A stretch of DNA of 64,000 bases from Phil1 sp040767925 (GCA_040767925.1 JAXGNN010000002.1:515211-579210); one strand, 5' to 3'. Shown: positions 48,610 to 56,672, counted from the stretch's first letter. Notes: generated by a model from the letters alone, not told the origin. Translations and numbers: made by a program.

Positions 48610-50295
48610 TTACGCTAAAAGACGGGTGAGTAAACCGTCCGCGTCGTCCAGAATGGCTTCGAGCAGCGTGCCGAGCGCCGCGGCGCTCCTTTCGTTCGCG
48701 CCGATGTAGAGCTTGAGCTTGGGCTCCGTGCCGGAGGGGCGCACGCAGAGCCACGCGCCGCCCTTTAAAAAATAGCGCAGCACGTCCTGCCCGTCCGAAA
48801 GGAGATCCTCCGCCCTTATGACCGGGATGCCCGCGAAGGACGCGGGCGGCGTTTCGCGCAGGCGCGCCATCGCGCCGGAAATGCGCATGAGCCCTTGTTT
48901 GCCCTCGAGCGTGTAAGACTTCACGGCCTCGTCGAAATGGCCGTAGGCTTCCGCCATGTCGAGAAGCACGTCCGCGAGGGTCTTGCCCCCCTCTTTATAA
49001 TAGACGCAGGCCTCCGCCGCGAGCATGGCGGCGCATACGGCGTCCTTGTCGCGCGAGAAGCCGCCCGCGAGGAAGCCGTAGCTCTCCTCGAAGCCGAAGA
49101 GGAAGCGGCCCTTGCCGGTGCGCGCGCTCTCGTCGATTTTTTCGGAAATGAAGCGGAAGCCCGTGGGCACGTCGAGGCAATCGACGCCGAATTCTTCGCA
49201 GATGGCCTCGGCCATGCGCGTGCTCACGAGGGACTTCACGACGAAGCCGTCCGCGGGAAGCGTCCCCTTCTCCCGCATGGAGGAAAGCAGGTAATGGAGC
49301 AGCAGGCAGCCGATCCTGTTGCCCGTAAGCACTTGAAACTCGCCCTTAATATCCCGCACGGCGAGCCCCATGCGGTCTGCGTCGGGGTCGGTGGCGACGA
49401 TGACGTCCGCGCCGGTCTCGTCCGCAAGCGCTTTGGCGAGCGTGAAGGCCGCGGGGTCTTCCGGGTTGGGCGCCTTGACGGTGGGGAAGCGCGGGTCGGG
49501 CGCGGCCTGCTCCGGAACGACGGAGACGTTTTTTACTCCCACGCGGCGAAGAAGCGCCGTCACAGGCGCGAGGCCCGCGCCGTGCAGCGGCGTATAGACG
49601 AGGCGGAGCGCGTCTCCTTTTTCGGACAGAAGCTCCGGCCACTGGAGGAGGGACGCGGTTTTCTCATAATACGCCTCGTCCGTTTCCCGGCCGATGTCGA
49701 GGAGAAGTCCCAGGCTTCGCGCCTCGTTTTCGGGCATCGAGGGAATTTCAAAATAGTCGAACCCCCGGATGGACGCGTAGATGGCGTCGGCTTCGCGGGG
49801 GCCGACCTGGCCGCCGTGCTCCCAATAGACCTTGTAGCCGTTGTACGCGGGGGGGTTGTGGCTCGCGGTGACGACCACGCCCGCGATGCAGCCGAGATGG
49901 CGTATCGCGAAGGAGAGCAGGGGCACCGGGCGAAGCTCCGGGAACAGGTACGCGCAAACGCCGAAGGCCGCGAGGGTCTTTGCCGCCTCGAGGGCGAAAA
50001 CGTCCGACTTTTCGCGCGAGTCGTAAGCGATGGCGACGCCGCGCGAGGCCCCGCCCTCGAAGGAGAGGACGTAGCGCGCGAGCCCCGCCGTCGCGCGCCG
50101 CACGACGGGCAGGTTCATCCGGTTCGTGCCCGCGCCGAGTATGCCGCGAAGGCCCGCCGTGCCGAACGCGAGTTCCGCGTAAAAGCGCTCCTCGATCTCC
50201 TGCCGGGAATCCCCGATGGAGCGGAGTTCCTCCCGCAGTTCCCCCTCGGGCCCCGCCGCCTCGAGCCAGCGGTTATATTCCGAAAGCGCCGTCAT
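48610..50295 (-). CDS. Phospho-sugar mutase (phosphoglucomutase type)
   Basis: A 561-residue alpha-D-phosphohexomutase. The active serine loop is VVTASHNPPAYNGYKVYW, the metal loop is VIVATDPDADRMGLAV, the sugar-binding loop is FGFEESYGFL, and the phosphate-binding loop is WLCVRPSGTEPKLKLY. All four catalytic loops are intact, and FGTAGLRGILGAGTNRMN is the usual N-terminal block. The PgcA-like length suggests glucose-1-phosphate/glucose-6-phosphate interconversion. The start follows directly on the radC stop (no gap) on the minus strand. Confidence 0.93.
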   Translation of the reverse strand: MTALSEYNRWLEAAGPEGELREELRSIGDSRQEIEERFYAELAFGTAGLRGILGAGTNRMNLPVVRRATAGLARYVLSFEGGASRGVAIAYDSREKSDVFALEAAKTLAAFGVCAYLFPELRPVPLLSFAIRHLGCIAGVVVTASHNPPAYNGYKVYWEHGGQVGPREADAIYASIRGFDYFEIPSMPENEARSLGLLLDIGRETDEAYYEKTASLLQWPELLSEKGDALRLVYTPLHGAGLAPVTALLRRVGVKNVSVVPEQAAPDPRFPTVKAPNPEDPAAFTLAKALADETGADVIVATDPDADRMGLAVRDIKGEFQVLTGNRIGCLLLHYLLSSMREKGTLPADGFVVKSLVSTRMAEAICEEFGVDCLDVPTGFRFISEKIDESARTGKGRFLFGFEESYGFLAGGFSRDKDAVCAAMLAAEACVYYKEGGKTLADVLLDMAEAYGHFDEAVKSYTLEGKQGLMRISGAMARLRETPPASFAGIPVIRAEDLLSDGQDVLRYFLKGGAWLCVRPSGTEPKLKLYIGANERSAAALGTLLEAILDDADGLLTRLLA

Positions 50296-51024
50296 TCACG
50301 CCTCCTTTTCAGCCGCGCGGGCGACGATCTCCGGCGCCTCGCCCGAGGGAAGCAGCATGTTGCGCAACATGCTGTAATTCCCGTCCGCGCCGACGATGAT
50401 GTGGTCGTGCAGCGTGATGCCGATGCCCGAGAGCGCCTCGCACACCGCCTTGGTCGACACGATGTCGCTGCGCGAGGGCGAGGGGTCGCCCGAGGGGTGG
50501 TTGTGCGCGAGAATCACGCTGTTCGCGCCGTGGCGCAGCGCGAATTCCACGACGAGCCGCGGATAGATCACGTTTTCCGAAAGCGTGCCCGCGCTTACGA
50601 GGTCCGCGTGGATCACGCGACGCTTCTTGTCGAGGCTGACGCAGTAGGTCGTCTCATACCGGGCCGGGTTTTTAAAGAGCGTCTCGCAGTATTTCGCAGC
50701 CTCTTCCGGCGTGTTGATGGGCGTGCGCCTGCCGCTCCCCGCGGAGGGCCTGCTTCTGAGCGTCCCGGCGAGGGAGAGGAGCGCCGCCGCGCTCTCGCCG
50801 ATGCCCTCGACCTTCATCAGGTCGCGGATGGGAGCGGACAGCACGCTCTCCAGCGAGCCGTAAAGGCGGAGCAGTTCGTGCGCGAGCGGGTTGACGTCCC
50901 TGCGCGGTATGGCGTACGTCAAAAGCAGCTCGAGCAGATGGTGCTCGTGCAGCGTTGCGGCTCCGTTTTCGATAAAGCTCTTGCGAAGCCTTTCCCGATG
51001 TCCTATGTGACAGGTTTTTTCCAT
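50296..51024 (-). CDS. radC: RadC-like JAB domain protein
   Basis: A 242-residue protein. An N-terminal helix-hairpin-helix region (LMKVEGIGESAAALL) precedes a JAMM domain with HNHPSGDPSPSRSD (His174, His176, Asp187) and an upstream Glu. The RadC name is historical; a repair role is uncertain. Members are widespread and often next to mobile or housekeeping genes. It begins 4 nt after the MFS gene stop and abuts the phosphohexomutase gene. Confidence 0.92.
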   Translation of the reverse strand: MEKTCHIGHRERLRKSFIENGAATLHEHHLLELLLTYAIPRRDVNPLAHELLRLYGSLESVLSAPIRDLMKVEGIGESAAALLSLAGTLRSRPSAGSGRRTPINTPEEAAKYCETLFKNPARYETTYCVSLDKKRRVIHADLVSAGTLSENVIYPRLVVEFALRHGANSVILAHNHPSGDPSPSRSDIVSTKAVCEALSGIGITLHDHIIVGADGNYSMLRNMLLPSGEAPEIVARAAEKEA

Positions 51025-51028
51025 AATT

Positions 51029-52357
51029 TTATGCTTCCCGCGCCGGTCCGTTCTCGCCCGGGGCGCGCTTGAAATGTCTCCTGCCGGCGATGAGCGTGAC
51101 CCCGCCCGCGAGGAAGAGCAGTATGACGCTGAGGATCCCCAGCGAGGAGCGGTCCGTCAGCGAGTAGACGAGCGAGTAGAGCGCGGGGCCGATCACGCAG
51201 GAGAACTTGCCGAAGATGTCGAGGAAGCCGTAGAACTCGTTGGAGCGCTCCGGCGGGATAAGCTGCCCGAAGTAGGAACGGGAGAGCGCCTGTATGCCCC
51301 CCTGCACCGTGCCCACAAGCCCCGCCAACACCCAGAAGAGGATGGAGGAGAGCCGGATCGCGGCTTCCACATCGCCTCCGCCGATCTCGGCCCGCTCGAT
51401 GTTGAAGCCCATGAAGAAGCCGAGCACCGTGATGACGAGATACACGCCCACCGCGATGCCGATCATCCGGATCGCGCCGACCTTTTTCGCGAGGTTGCCA
51501 AAGAGGATGGAGAAGGGCACGGCGACGAGCTGCGTCACGAGCAGCGCCAATATCATGCCGATGGCGCCGAGCTTGAGCGTCGTCCCATAGTTTGTGGCCA
51601 TGCTGATGATGGTATCCACGCCGTCGATATAGAAGAAGTACGCGACGATGAAGGCGAGTATCTTCTTGTCCCGAACGATGTCCTTCAGGGTTTTCCACGC
51701 GTTGCGAAAAGCGGCGCGGGCGAGCTTCGCGGGCGGCTCCTCGACGCTGTGCACCTGTTTGACGTTCTTTAAGAAGGGGATGCTGAACGCGGACCACCAG
51801 ACGACCACGATGAGGATCGCGATCTTGAAGGAGAGCACGCTCTGGTCGAGGAGCATCATGATGGCGATGGAGATGATGAAGGGGATCGTGCTGCCGCCGA
51901 TATACCCCGCGGCGTAACCCCACGAGGAAACCCGGTCCATGCGCTCGGGGGTGGTGACGTCGGTGAGGAAGGAATCATAGAAGAGGCAGGAACCGGAGAA
52001 GCCGATCCTTGAGATGATGAGGCCGACGAGCATCAACTGCCAGGAGTCGAAGATCGCCATCGTCGCCGTGAAGGCGAGGCCGATGATGAGGAACGCCGAA
52101 AAGAGCTTTTTCTTCATGCCGGTGAAGTCTCCCACCGCGCCCAGCACGGGCGCGATGAGCGCGACCGCCAGGTTCGCGATGGACACCGCGAAGCCGTAGA
52201 CTTTGTTGCCCGTTTCGCTCGCGACCATCGCGAAGTAGATCGGGAATATCGCAGCCATGATGTTCGTGGCGTAGATGGAATTCGCCCAATCGTACATGAT
52301 CCATGACTTTTCCACTTTTGTGAATTTCTTTGAAAGCCTTTCGGCAAGCTGCTCCAT
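51029..52357 (-). CDS. MFS transporter, UMF1/Atg22-like
   Basis: A 442-residue protein with about 12 hydrophobic segments. WIMYDWANSIYATNIMAAIFPIYFAMVA is the typical opening of the vacuole-effluxer/UMF1 group (Y-D-W-A-N-S). APVLGAVGDFTGMKKK, SSWGYAAGYIGG and FFGQL-type loops also fit. The substrate is unknown, perhaps amino acids by analogy to Atg22. A strong promoter precedes it, and it heads the MFS-radC-mutase-MATE operon. RBS GGGGGG precedes ATG 52357. Confidence 0.9.
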   Translation of the reverse strand: MEQLAERLSKKFTKVEKSWIMYDWANSIYATNIMAAIFPIYFAMVASETGNKVYGFAVSIANLAVALIAPVLGAVGDFTGMKKKLFSAFLIIGLAFTATMAIFDSWQLMLVGLIISRIGFSGSCLFYDSFLTDVTTPERMDRVSSWGYAAGYIGGSTIPFIISIAIMMLLDQSVLSFKIAILIVVVWWSAFSIPFLKNVKQVHSVEEPPAKLARAAFRNAWKTLKDIVRDKKILAFIVAYFFYIDGVDTIISMATNYGTTLKLGAIGMILALLVTQLVAVPFSILFGNLAKKVGAIRMIGIAVGVYLVITVLGFFMGFNIERAEIGGGDVEAAIRLSSILFWVLAGLVGTVQGGIQALSRSYFGQLIPPERSNEFYGFLDIFGKFSCVIGPALYSLVYSLTDRSSLGILSVILLFLAGGVTLIAGRRHFKRAPGENGPAREA

Positions 52358-52413
52358 GCAATCCCCCCTCTTTGGTGTCCCGAAGTGATTCCATATGATG
52401 GCAAGTTACATTT

Positions 52414-52442
52414 ATTATAATCATTTACCAGTATGAAAACAA
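52414..52442 (-). promoter_or_regulatory. Promoter of the MFS-radC-mutase-MATE operon
   Basis: Minus strand: TTGTTT (52442-52437), 17 nt, TATAAT (52419-52414), about 55 nt before ATG 52357. Confidence 0.75.
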
Positions 52443-52531
52443 CTGTTTTCCGGCGCATCCCGCATCCGCGCCGCAAAATGGTCCGATAAACAGGGCAATT
52501 GCCTGCCCGCGCCCGTTTTCGCGCGCTTTTA

Positions 52532-52560
52532 TTGACAGCGCGCCCCGCCTCGCCTATAAT
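52532..52560 (+). promoter_or_regulatory. Full-consensus promoter upstream of the tRNA-Arg repeats
   Basis: TTGACA (52532-52537), exactly 17 nt, TATAAT (52555-52560). It is the only perfect match in the window. A transcript from about 52567 runs through both tRNA fragments and the intact tRNA to the terminator at 52881. Confidence 0.92.
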
Positions 52561-52623
52561 ATACTTTGCTGTCGGCGCGCCCGGAATATTCCGAAAATGC
52601 CGCCGAAACGGATCGCCGCGCCT

Positions 52624-52663
52624 GTTCCCGTAGCTCAGCAGGATAGAGCGCACGCCTCCTAAG
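52624..52663 (+). pseudogene. tRNA-Arg(CCU) 5'-half fragment 1
   Basis: The acceptor 5' strand GTTCCCG, D arm TAGCTCAGCAGGATAGAGC and anticodon arm up to GCCTCCTAAG are intact. The sequence then departs from any tRNA, with no T arm and no matching 3' acceptor strand. It continues into a TAAGGG-CCGA-CCCTTA hairpin. It ends in the anticodon loop, like the second fragment. Confidence 0.85.
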
Positions 52664-52716
52664 TTAAGGGCCGACCCTTAGCCCGAGGCACAACAACTGA
52701 ATATGTCCCATTACAT

Positions 52717-52755
52717 GCGCCTGTAGCTCAGCAGGATAGAGCGCACGCCTCCTAA
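52717..52755 (+). pseudogene. tRNA-Arg 5'-half fragment 2
   Basis: GCGCCTG (different acceptor strand), then the same TAGCTCAGCAGGATAGAGCG, CACGCCTCCTAA, ending in the anticodon loop. ATGGGAGG follows, so CCTCC can pair with GGAGG. The 44-nt tail (52756-52799) ends in CCACAACTTCATAAAT, resembling CACAACAACTGAATAT in the tail of fragment 1. That suggests both are copies of one unit. Confidence 0.82.
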
Positions 52756-52799
52756 ATGGGAGGAACTACACTCGCCTCTGAGACCACAACTTCATAAAT

Positions 52800-52876
52800 G
52801 TTTCCGTAGCTCAGCCGGATAGAGCGTCCGCCTCCTAAGCGGAAGGCCGCGAGTTCGAATCTCGCCGGGAACGCCA
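52800..52876 (+). tRNA. tRNA-Arg (anticodon CCU)
   Basis: The full cloverleaf is present. The acceptor GTTTCCG pairs with CGGGAAC (one T-G pair), the D arm is GCTC...GAGC, the anticodon stem CCGCC/GGCGG-like loop is CTCCTAA (anticodon CCT), the T arm is GCGAG-TTCGAAT-CTCGC, the discriminator is G, and CCA is encoded. It is followed by a terminator and the integrase region, so it is the likely attachment gene of the element to the right. Confidence 0.92.
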
Positions 52877-52880
52877 TAAA

Positions 52881-52903
52881 GCCCCAGAAATGGGGCTTTT
52901 TTT
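52881..52903 (+). terminator. Terminator after tRNA-Arg
   Basis: GCCCCA - GAAA - TGGGGC, then TTTTTTT. Perfect stem and T7. Confidence 0.95.
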
Positions 52904-52933
52904 GATGCCGAATTACACATTTGATTTGCAGTT

Positions 52934-53082
52934 TTGCTAATCAGTACGCTTGCTTTTTGCAGCATCTTACCGCCTCGCTTTTTTCTTGCTTGCTAATCGC
53001 TGTTCAGAAATCTTCCGTTTTTGCTAATCAAAACGCTTGCTTTGCTAATCGCTTTTTTCAGCCGTTTTTGAGCTTGCTAATT
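52934..53082. repeat. Five TTGCTAAT(C/T) direct repeats next to the integrase
   Basis: Copies start at 52934, 52990, 53021, 53042 and 53074, all in the same orientation. The first four are TTGCTAATC and the last is TTGCTAATT. Two also share the extension A-x-x-ACGCTTGCTTT. The last overlaps the integrase stop codon. Clustered short direct repeats between an att site and int are typical arm-type binding sites for tyrosine integrases or excisionases. Confidence 0.65.
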
Positions 53083-54528
53083 GCTGCTAACCGAGGCGAG
53101 TGTACTTCCGTTCGATTGGCTCACCATTCGCAGCAATTCCGCGGCAAGCTCCGGCGAGTTTTTCAGCAATTCAATCAGCTTTGAAGCATCGCTTGAATCA
53201 GCCGTTGCTTCTTTCTTCTGAGGTGCTTCAAACGGTAGAACAGCAGTCAACGGGGAATCGTTGTCCGCCTGTTTTGAGGGATCATTCTTCTGATAGAACG
53301 CTTCCTCAAACTTCGCGGCATTGTTCTTCCTATCCTCGTCCAATATGTGAGAATACACATCGGACACCATCTTCAGTTGGGCATGACCTGTATCGCCCTG
53401 TACCGCTTTCATGTCACCTTTGTTGAGCTTCAGCTTGTAAGTGGTGCTTGTGTGCCGCAGACTGTGGAAAACGACATTGGGCAGCTCATTCGCTCTTATA
53501 AGCTCGCTGAACGCGCGTGATATGATTTGTCCCTCAAGCGGTCTGCCGTTGGGCTGCGCGATCACCATCCCGAAATCGAGATATTCGCTTCCAAGGTATT
53601 CTTTCATCTCGTCCTGCTGTGCTTTCCAACTGACAAGCATCTCCGCCACGGTTTTAGGCAACCATATCCGGCGAACACTTGTCTGTGTTTTCGGTCTTTT
53701 CAGAACAAGCGCCGTGCTGTTGCTCGAAAACACCGCAGGGAAAACCTTTAGGACATCTCTGTTTTCGAGCTTTTGCAGCGCATCTCTTGTCACGCGCGTA
53801 AGTTCTTTTTCAACATATATGGAGGCGTTATTGTCATTGATACTCTGCTCCGATATGTCAACACAGTCCCAAGTAAGCCCAACCATCTCACCCAACCTCA
53901 ATGAACAGGAAAATGCCAGGTTGATTGCAAGAGATAGCCGCTCATCTTCGCAAACATCTAAAGCGTGGAACAGCTCATCGGCAGTCCAAATCGCCCTCGT
54001 TTTCTTTTCGTAATGAGGTAAGGACGCTTTTGACGCAGGATTATGCTCCATGCACTCCCAACGAACAGCTTGATTGAACGCGCAGTTCAGAACCTTATGG
54101 ATTTCCAGTATGTTTCTCGGCGAAACGAACTCGTCTGCTTCACCCGTGCCGCTCCTGTCTGCTCGTTTCACTTTCAAGAGTTTTTTGTAGTACCCGTCCA
54201 TCATGCGCGGGGTTATCTCTGAAAGCTGTACGTCCCCAATGATGGGATTGATGTAGTTGTCAATGAGCGATTTCTTTGCCGCAAAGGTCGATAGCGCCCA
54301 TTTGCTGATACCGTATAACTCAATAAAGTCATACATCAGGTCAGACACCGTTTTCAGCGTGGGGCGGATAAACGTACCATTGGCTTGTTTAAGCTCAATC
54401 TCCGCCTTCCGCTTTTTTGCTTCCTTTGCCGTTCCCCAAGTTTCCCACTTTTGGCGCTTTTCGCCCTGCTCATCTGTGTAAGAGTAAACTACCGAATACT
54501 TGTTTTTACGTTTTACTATCGAAGCCAT
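53077..54528 (-). CDS. int: Tyrosine-type site-specific integrase
   Basis: A 483-residue recombinase. An N-terminal arm-binding AP2-like domain (about 1-50, IVKRKNKYSVVYSYTDEQGEKRQKWETW) precedes a SAM-like core-binding domain (about 60-165). The catalytic domain follows, with Arg in FSCSLRLGEMVGL, the H-x-x-R box HSLRHT and the Tyr nucleophile in VSDVYSHIL. A C-terminal tail of about 75 residues beyond the nucleophile is unusual in length and Ser/Ala rich. It points toward the tRNA. RBS AAAGGAG precedes the ATG. Confidence 0.95.
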   Translation of the reverse strand: MASIVKRKNKYSVVYSYTDEQGEKRQKWETWGTAKEAKKRKAEIELKQANGTFIRPTLKTVSDLMYDFIELYGISKWALSTFAAKKSLIDNYINPIIGDVQLSEITPRMMDGYYKKLLKVKRADRSGTGEADEFVSPRNILEIHKVLNCAFNQAVRWECMEHNPASKASLPHYEKKTRAIWTADELFHALDVCEDERLSLAINLAFSCSLRLGEMVGLTWDCVDISEQSINDNNASIYVEKELTRVTRDALQKLENRDVLKVFPAVFSSNSTALVLKRPKTQTSVRRIWLPKTVAEMLVSWKAQQDEMKEYLGSEYLDFGMVIAQPNGRPLEGQIISRAFSELIRANELPNVVFHSLRHTSTTYKLKLNKGDMKAVQGDTGHAQLKMVSDVYSHILDEDRKNNAAKFEEAFYQKNDPSKQADNDSPLTAVLPFEAPQKKEATADSSDASKLIELLKNSPELAAELLRMVSQSNGSTLASVSSN

Positions 54529-54551
54529 AATTCAAATCTCCTTTGATATTG

Positions 54552-54755
54552 TTAAATTCCTTTACTGTCCAGCCAATCATCAAAGGACTTTTTCGACACC
54601 CTTATCACTCTGCCGATTCGCACAGATTCAAACACTCCCTCTCTGACGATGGCATAAGCCGTCGTCAGACTCACATTGAGCATTTCAGCGATTTCCTGCA
54701 CCAAGTAGGTACGTTTCTCAGAGACATGATTTTGCGTATTCATTGCGGTTTCCAT
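54552..54755 (-). CDS. Helix-turn-helix excisionase-like protein
   Basis: A 67-residue MerR/excisionase-type DNA-binding protein: TYLVQEIAEMLNVSLTTAYAIVREGVFESVRIGRVIRVSKKSFDDWLDSKG. The winged helix reads R-I-G-R-x-I-R-V-x-x-x-x-F-x-x-W. Such proteins direct excision of integrative elements. It lies 23 nt upstream of int, so the two are co-transcribed. ATG 54755 has AAAGGAG; ATG 54743 is an alternative. Confidence 0.88.
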   Translation of the reverse strand: METAMNTQNHVSEKRTYLVQEIAEMLNVSLTTAYAIVREGVFESVRIGRVIRVSKKSFDDWLDSKGI

Positions 54756-54889
54756 TTATTTCTCCTTTCCTTGCTTCCTCGCTCATACGCAAGAGTCCCT
54801 GATAGCTTGAAGTTTAGTGGGAAACTGCGTTTTGTGCAAAGGTGTGGATTATGTAATTGCGCCGCCGCAAAAGGCGGGGCGCAGGCAGA

Positions 54890-55429
54890 TTACTGTTTCT
54901 TCTTTACGAAGTAGTCGTACCCGTTGGGGCTTCCGTCCGGCTTGTTGCAGATAGTGCAGGCTTCCCGCTCGGTTTGGAACGGATTGGCGCGAAGTACGAT
55001 GTACTCGCCGGAATCCCGCAGATTGGCAGCGCAGGCGGGGCAAAGCACCTGAATGTCCTTTTCAGAGAACGTCCGCTTTACAATGTCGTTGCCGACACTT
55101 GCGTTGATCGCCTTGTCGATTGCTTTCATCTGCTTCTCACTGAGAATACCGATGTACTTTCCGAGACGGCGTTTGTCGATGGTGCGAAGCTGCTCCATAA
55201 GGACGATGGAATCCATGTGCAGCCCGCAAGCCGCGTCAACCGAAACGTGGGTCGGGAGCGTGGGTTTGTCCATCTTGCTTGTGATTGACGCGATGATGAC
55301 CGTGGGGCTTGTAGCGTTGCCTACATCGTTCTGAATAATCAGTACAGGACGAATACCCGTCTGCTCCGAGTAAGCACCTTTTCTCATGTCCGCCAGATAG
55401 ATTTCACCGCGTAAGACTTCGTTTCTCAT
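54890..55429 (-). CDS. MazF/PemK-like protein with cysteine-rich C-terminal extension
   Basis: A 179-residue protein. Residues 1-115 match the MazF endoribonuclease fold: LRGEIYLADM, TGIRPVLIIQNDVGN, PTVIIASITSK, LPTHVSV, DSIVLMEQLRTIDKRRLG. It keeps the G-x-R-P and T-I-D-K-x-R-L residues usual in active toxins. The remaining roughly 60 residues hold CPAC and CTIC, a possible zinc ribbon not found in standard MazF. No mazE-like gene lies on either side: the upstream 490 bp are non-coding and the next gene downstream is the excisionase. It may be a solitary toxin or a regulator of the element. RBS AGGAGG. Confidence 0.85.
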   Translation of the reverse strand: MRNEVLRGEIYLADMRKGAYSEQTGIRPVLIIQNDVGNATSPTVIIASITSKMDKPTLPTHVSVDAACGLHMDSIVLMEQLRTIDKRRLGKYIGILSEKQMKAIDKAINASVGNDIVKRTFSEKDIQVLCPACAANLRDSGEYIVLRANPFQTEREACTICNKPDGSPNGYDYFVKKKQ

Positions 55430-55916
55430 TTGAGATACCTCCTATTTTTGATGTAATGACCGAGCGGCGTATGCCGTGAAAGTGCGGCATATCCGCCCGA
55501 TCCACCATGTGCCTCTATTTGTTCTCAACACCCCGAGGCAAGGGAGGTCATATACAAGCTGTCAGCGATTCAGCGTCTCGGGCATTTCAGCCCCTCCGAG
55601 GTTCTCTCCGAGCCACCCCCAATGCTTGCGACGGTTCTATCACGCTCGAGCTATGGCTGGATGGGAGTGTTATCTCCCCAATCCAGTCATGGCCATTTCG
55701 GGTGCTGCCCGATATTGGGAGCTGCCGTTTGTCGCTCGTCCTCTTTCGAGGGGTCTTGGCGCGGCTGCTCTCGCGGCTCGTGGGGTTGGGAACGTGTTTA
55801 TGACCTGCGTATTCAGTTGTGTTGAGGAGGTTGCCTCACCCGGAGCTTTTCTTCGGTTGTCCTCCCGTGGACAACCCCCTCACTTAATAGCCGACGAAAA
55901 AGGTCAAAACTCCACG
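55430..55916 (-). other. Structured non-coding segment between the mazF-like and sigma-like genes
   Basis: No convincing gene lies here; all plus-strand frames are open only because the segment is G+C-rich. It contains many perfect or near-perfect stems. They are 55464-55476 with 55485-55496 (GCGGCGTATGCCG/CGGCATATCCGC), 55657-55667 with 55674-55686 (11 bp), CCTC-TTTC-GAGG at 55740-55751 (a GAAA tetraloop on the minus strand), and GGTTGTCC/GGACAACC at 55855-55862/55869-55876. GNRA-capped helices and higher G+C than the flanks suggest a structured RNA, probably minus strand, or an origin-type DNA site. It matches no class that I recognise. Confidence 0.5.
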
Positions 55917-56387
55917 TCAATCAGAAAGATTTTTCAAGATATTTTTGATCCGTGTTATTTTGTTGTTTATTGCTCTGAAAGTGCTTCCCATAATTTTTGC
56001 TATATCGTTCTGTTGATAGCCTTTCATCATCAGCGTGATAATTTCGATGTAGTCAGGCTTCATAGCACGAATGGCATCACACAGGTCTGCATTTTCGAGG
56101 TCATCAATCCATGCATACCGATCAACAGATGTGACAAGCGGTGCTTGTGCAGGGAACTCGTCCATGTCCATATATCGGCTGTCGCCAGTAGTCTCATCAG
56201 TCGTCAGCATGACTGATGGCTCAACGGCGTGCTCTGCTTCTCGGCGATTATGAAGAAACACAGCCTTGTCATAATCGTACATGGCTTGTACTGCTTCATC
56301 GGTCATTCCGGCTTTTCGATACGTTGCCGCAAGGCTTTCCTGCTTCATTTTGAACTTCCTGCTTTCAAATCCATTGTTAAAACTCAT
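55917..56387 (-). CDS. Sigma-70 region 4-like helix-turn-helix protein
   Basis: A 156-residue protein. The first 110 residues are charged and unlike known domains. The last 45 (LCDAIRAMKPDYIEIITLMMKGYQQNDIAKIMGSTFRAINNKITRIKNILKNL) form a sigma-70 region 4-type helix-turn-helix. Such region-4-only proteins are common on clostridial mobile elements and act as activators. No region 2 is visible, so it is probably not a complete sigma factor. It has an RBS (GAGGTTAAAAAATG context). Confidence 0.8.
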   Translation of the reverse strand: MSFNNGFESRKFKMKQESLAATYRKAGMTDEAVQAMYDYDKAVFLHNRREAEHAVEPSVMLTTDETTGDSRYMDMDEFPAQAPLVTSVDRYAWIDDLENADLCDAIRAMKPDYIEIITLMMKGYQQNDIAKIMGSTFRAINNKITRIKNILKNLSD

Positions 56388-56489
56388 TTTTTAACCTCCG
56401 ATTTTTTGATTAGGTGCTTGGGTTCCTCAAAAAATCGGTGGTCACGGGTACTGTGCTATGACTGCCTGCCATGTGCTGATAAACATAAA

Positions 56490-56520
56490 ATCCCTTTCCG
56501 CTTTTTAAGCAGAAAGGGAT
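56490..56520 (-). terminator. Second hairpin downstream of the polymerase operon
   Basis: ATCCCTTTC and AAAGGGAT arms with an extended CTGCTT/AAGCGG-like inner stem. On the minus strand it is followed by TTTTATG. It is a plausible backup terminator. Confidence 0.5.
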
Positions 56521-56540
56521 GGCAATGCCAGCGGGTCATA

Positions 56541-56589
56541 AAAAAAACGAACCCGACAAATAGCTTAAAAAGCTAACTTGTCAGGCTCG
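56541..56589 (-). terminator. Terminator of the Y-family polymerase operon
   Basis: On the minus strand, a long imperfect stem (CGAGCCTGACAAGTTAGCTT against AAGCTATTTGTCGGGTTCG, loop TTA) is followed directly by T7-8. It lies 84 nt after the zinc-ribbon gene. The 285-bp gap before the sigma-like gene holds only this and the hairpin at 56490. Confidence 0.85.
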
Positions 56590-56672
56590 TAGTATCTCGT
56601 ACCGTCGCATTCGTGCGCCGTTGCCGGATTTTGGCTCTGTACTAAGTTAATATTCTGTTTTTGTGCGATTGC

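Noticed and set aside
48610..52357. radC, MFS and phosphohexomutase genes considered part of the mobile element because radC can be element-borne
   Set aside because: They are G+C-rich like the chromosome, lie on the other side of the tRNA from the integrase and form an operon with housekeeping-type genes.
55476..56216. 246-codon plus-strand frame across the structured segment
   Set aside because: It runs antisense through the sigma-like gene at its 3' end, has no RBS or domain, and other plus-strand frames are open as well.
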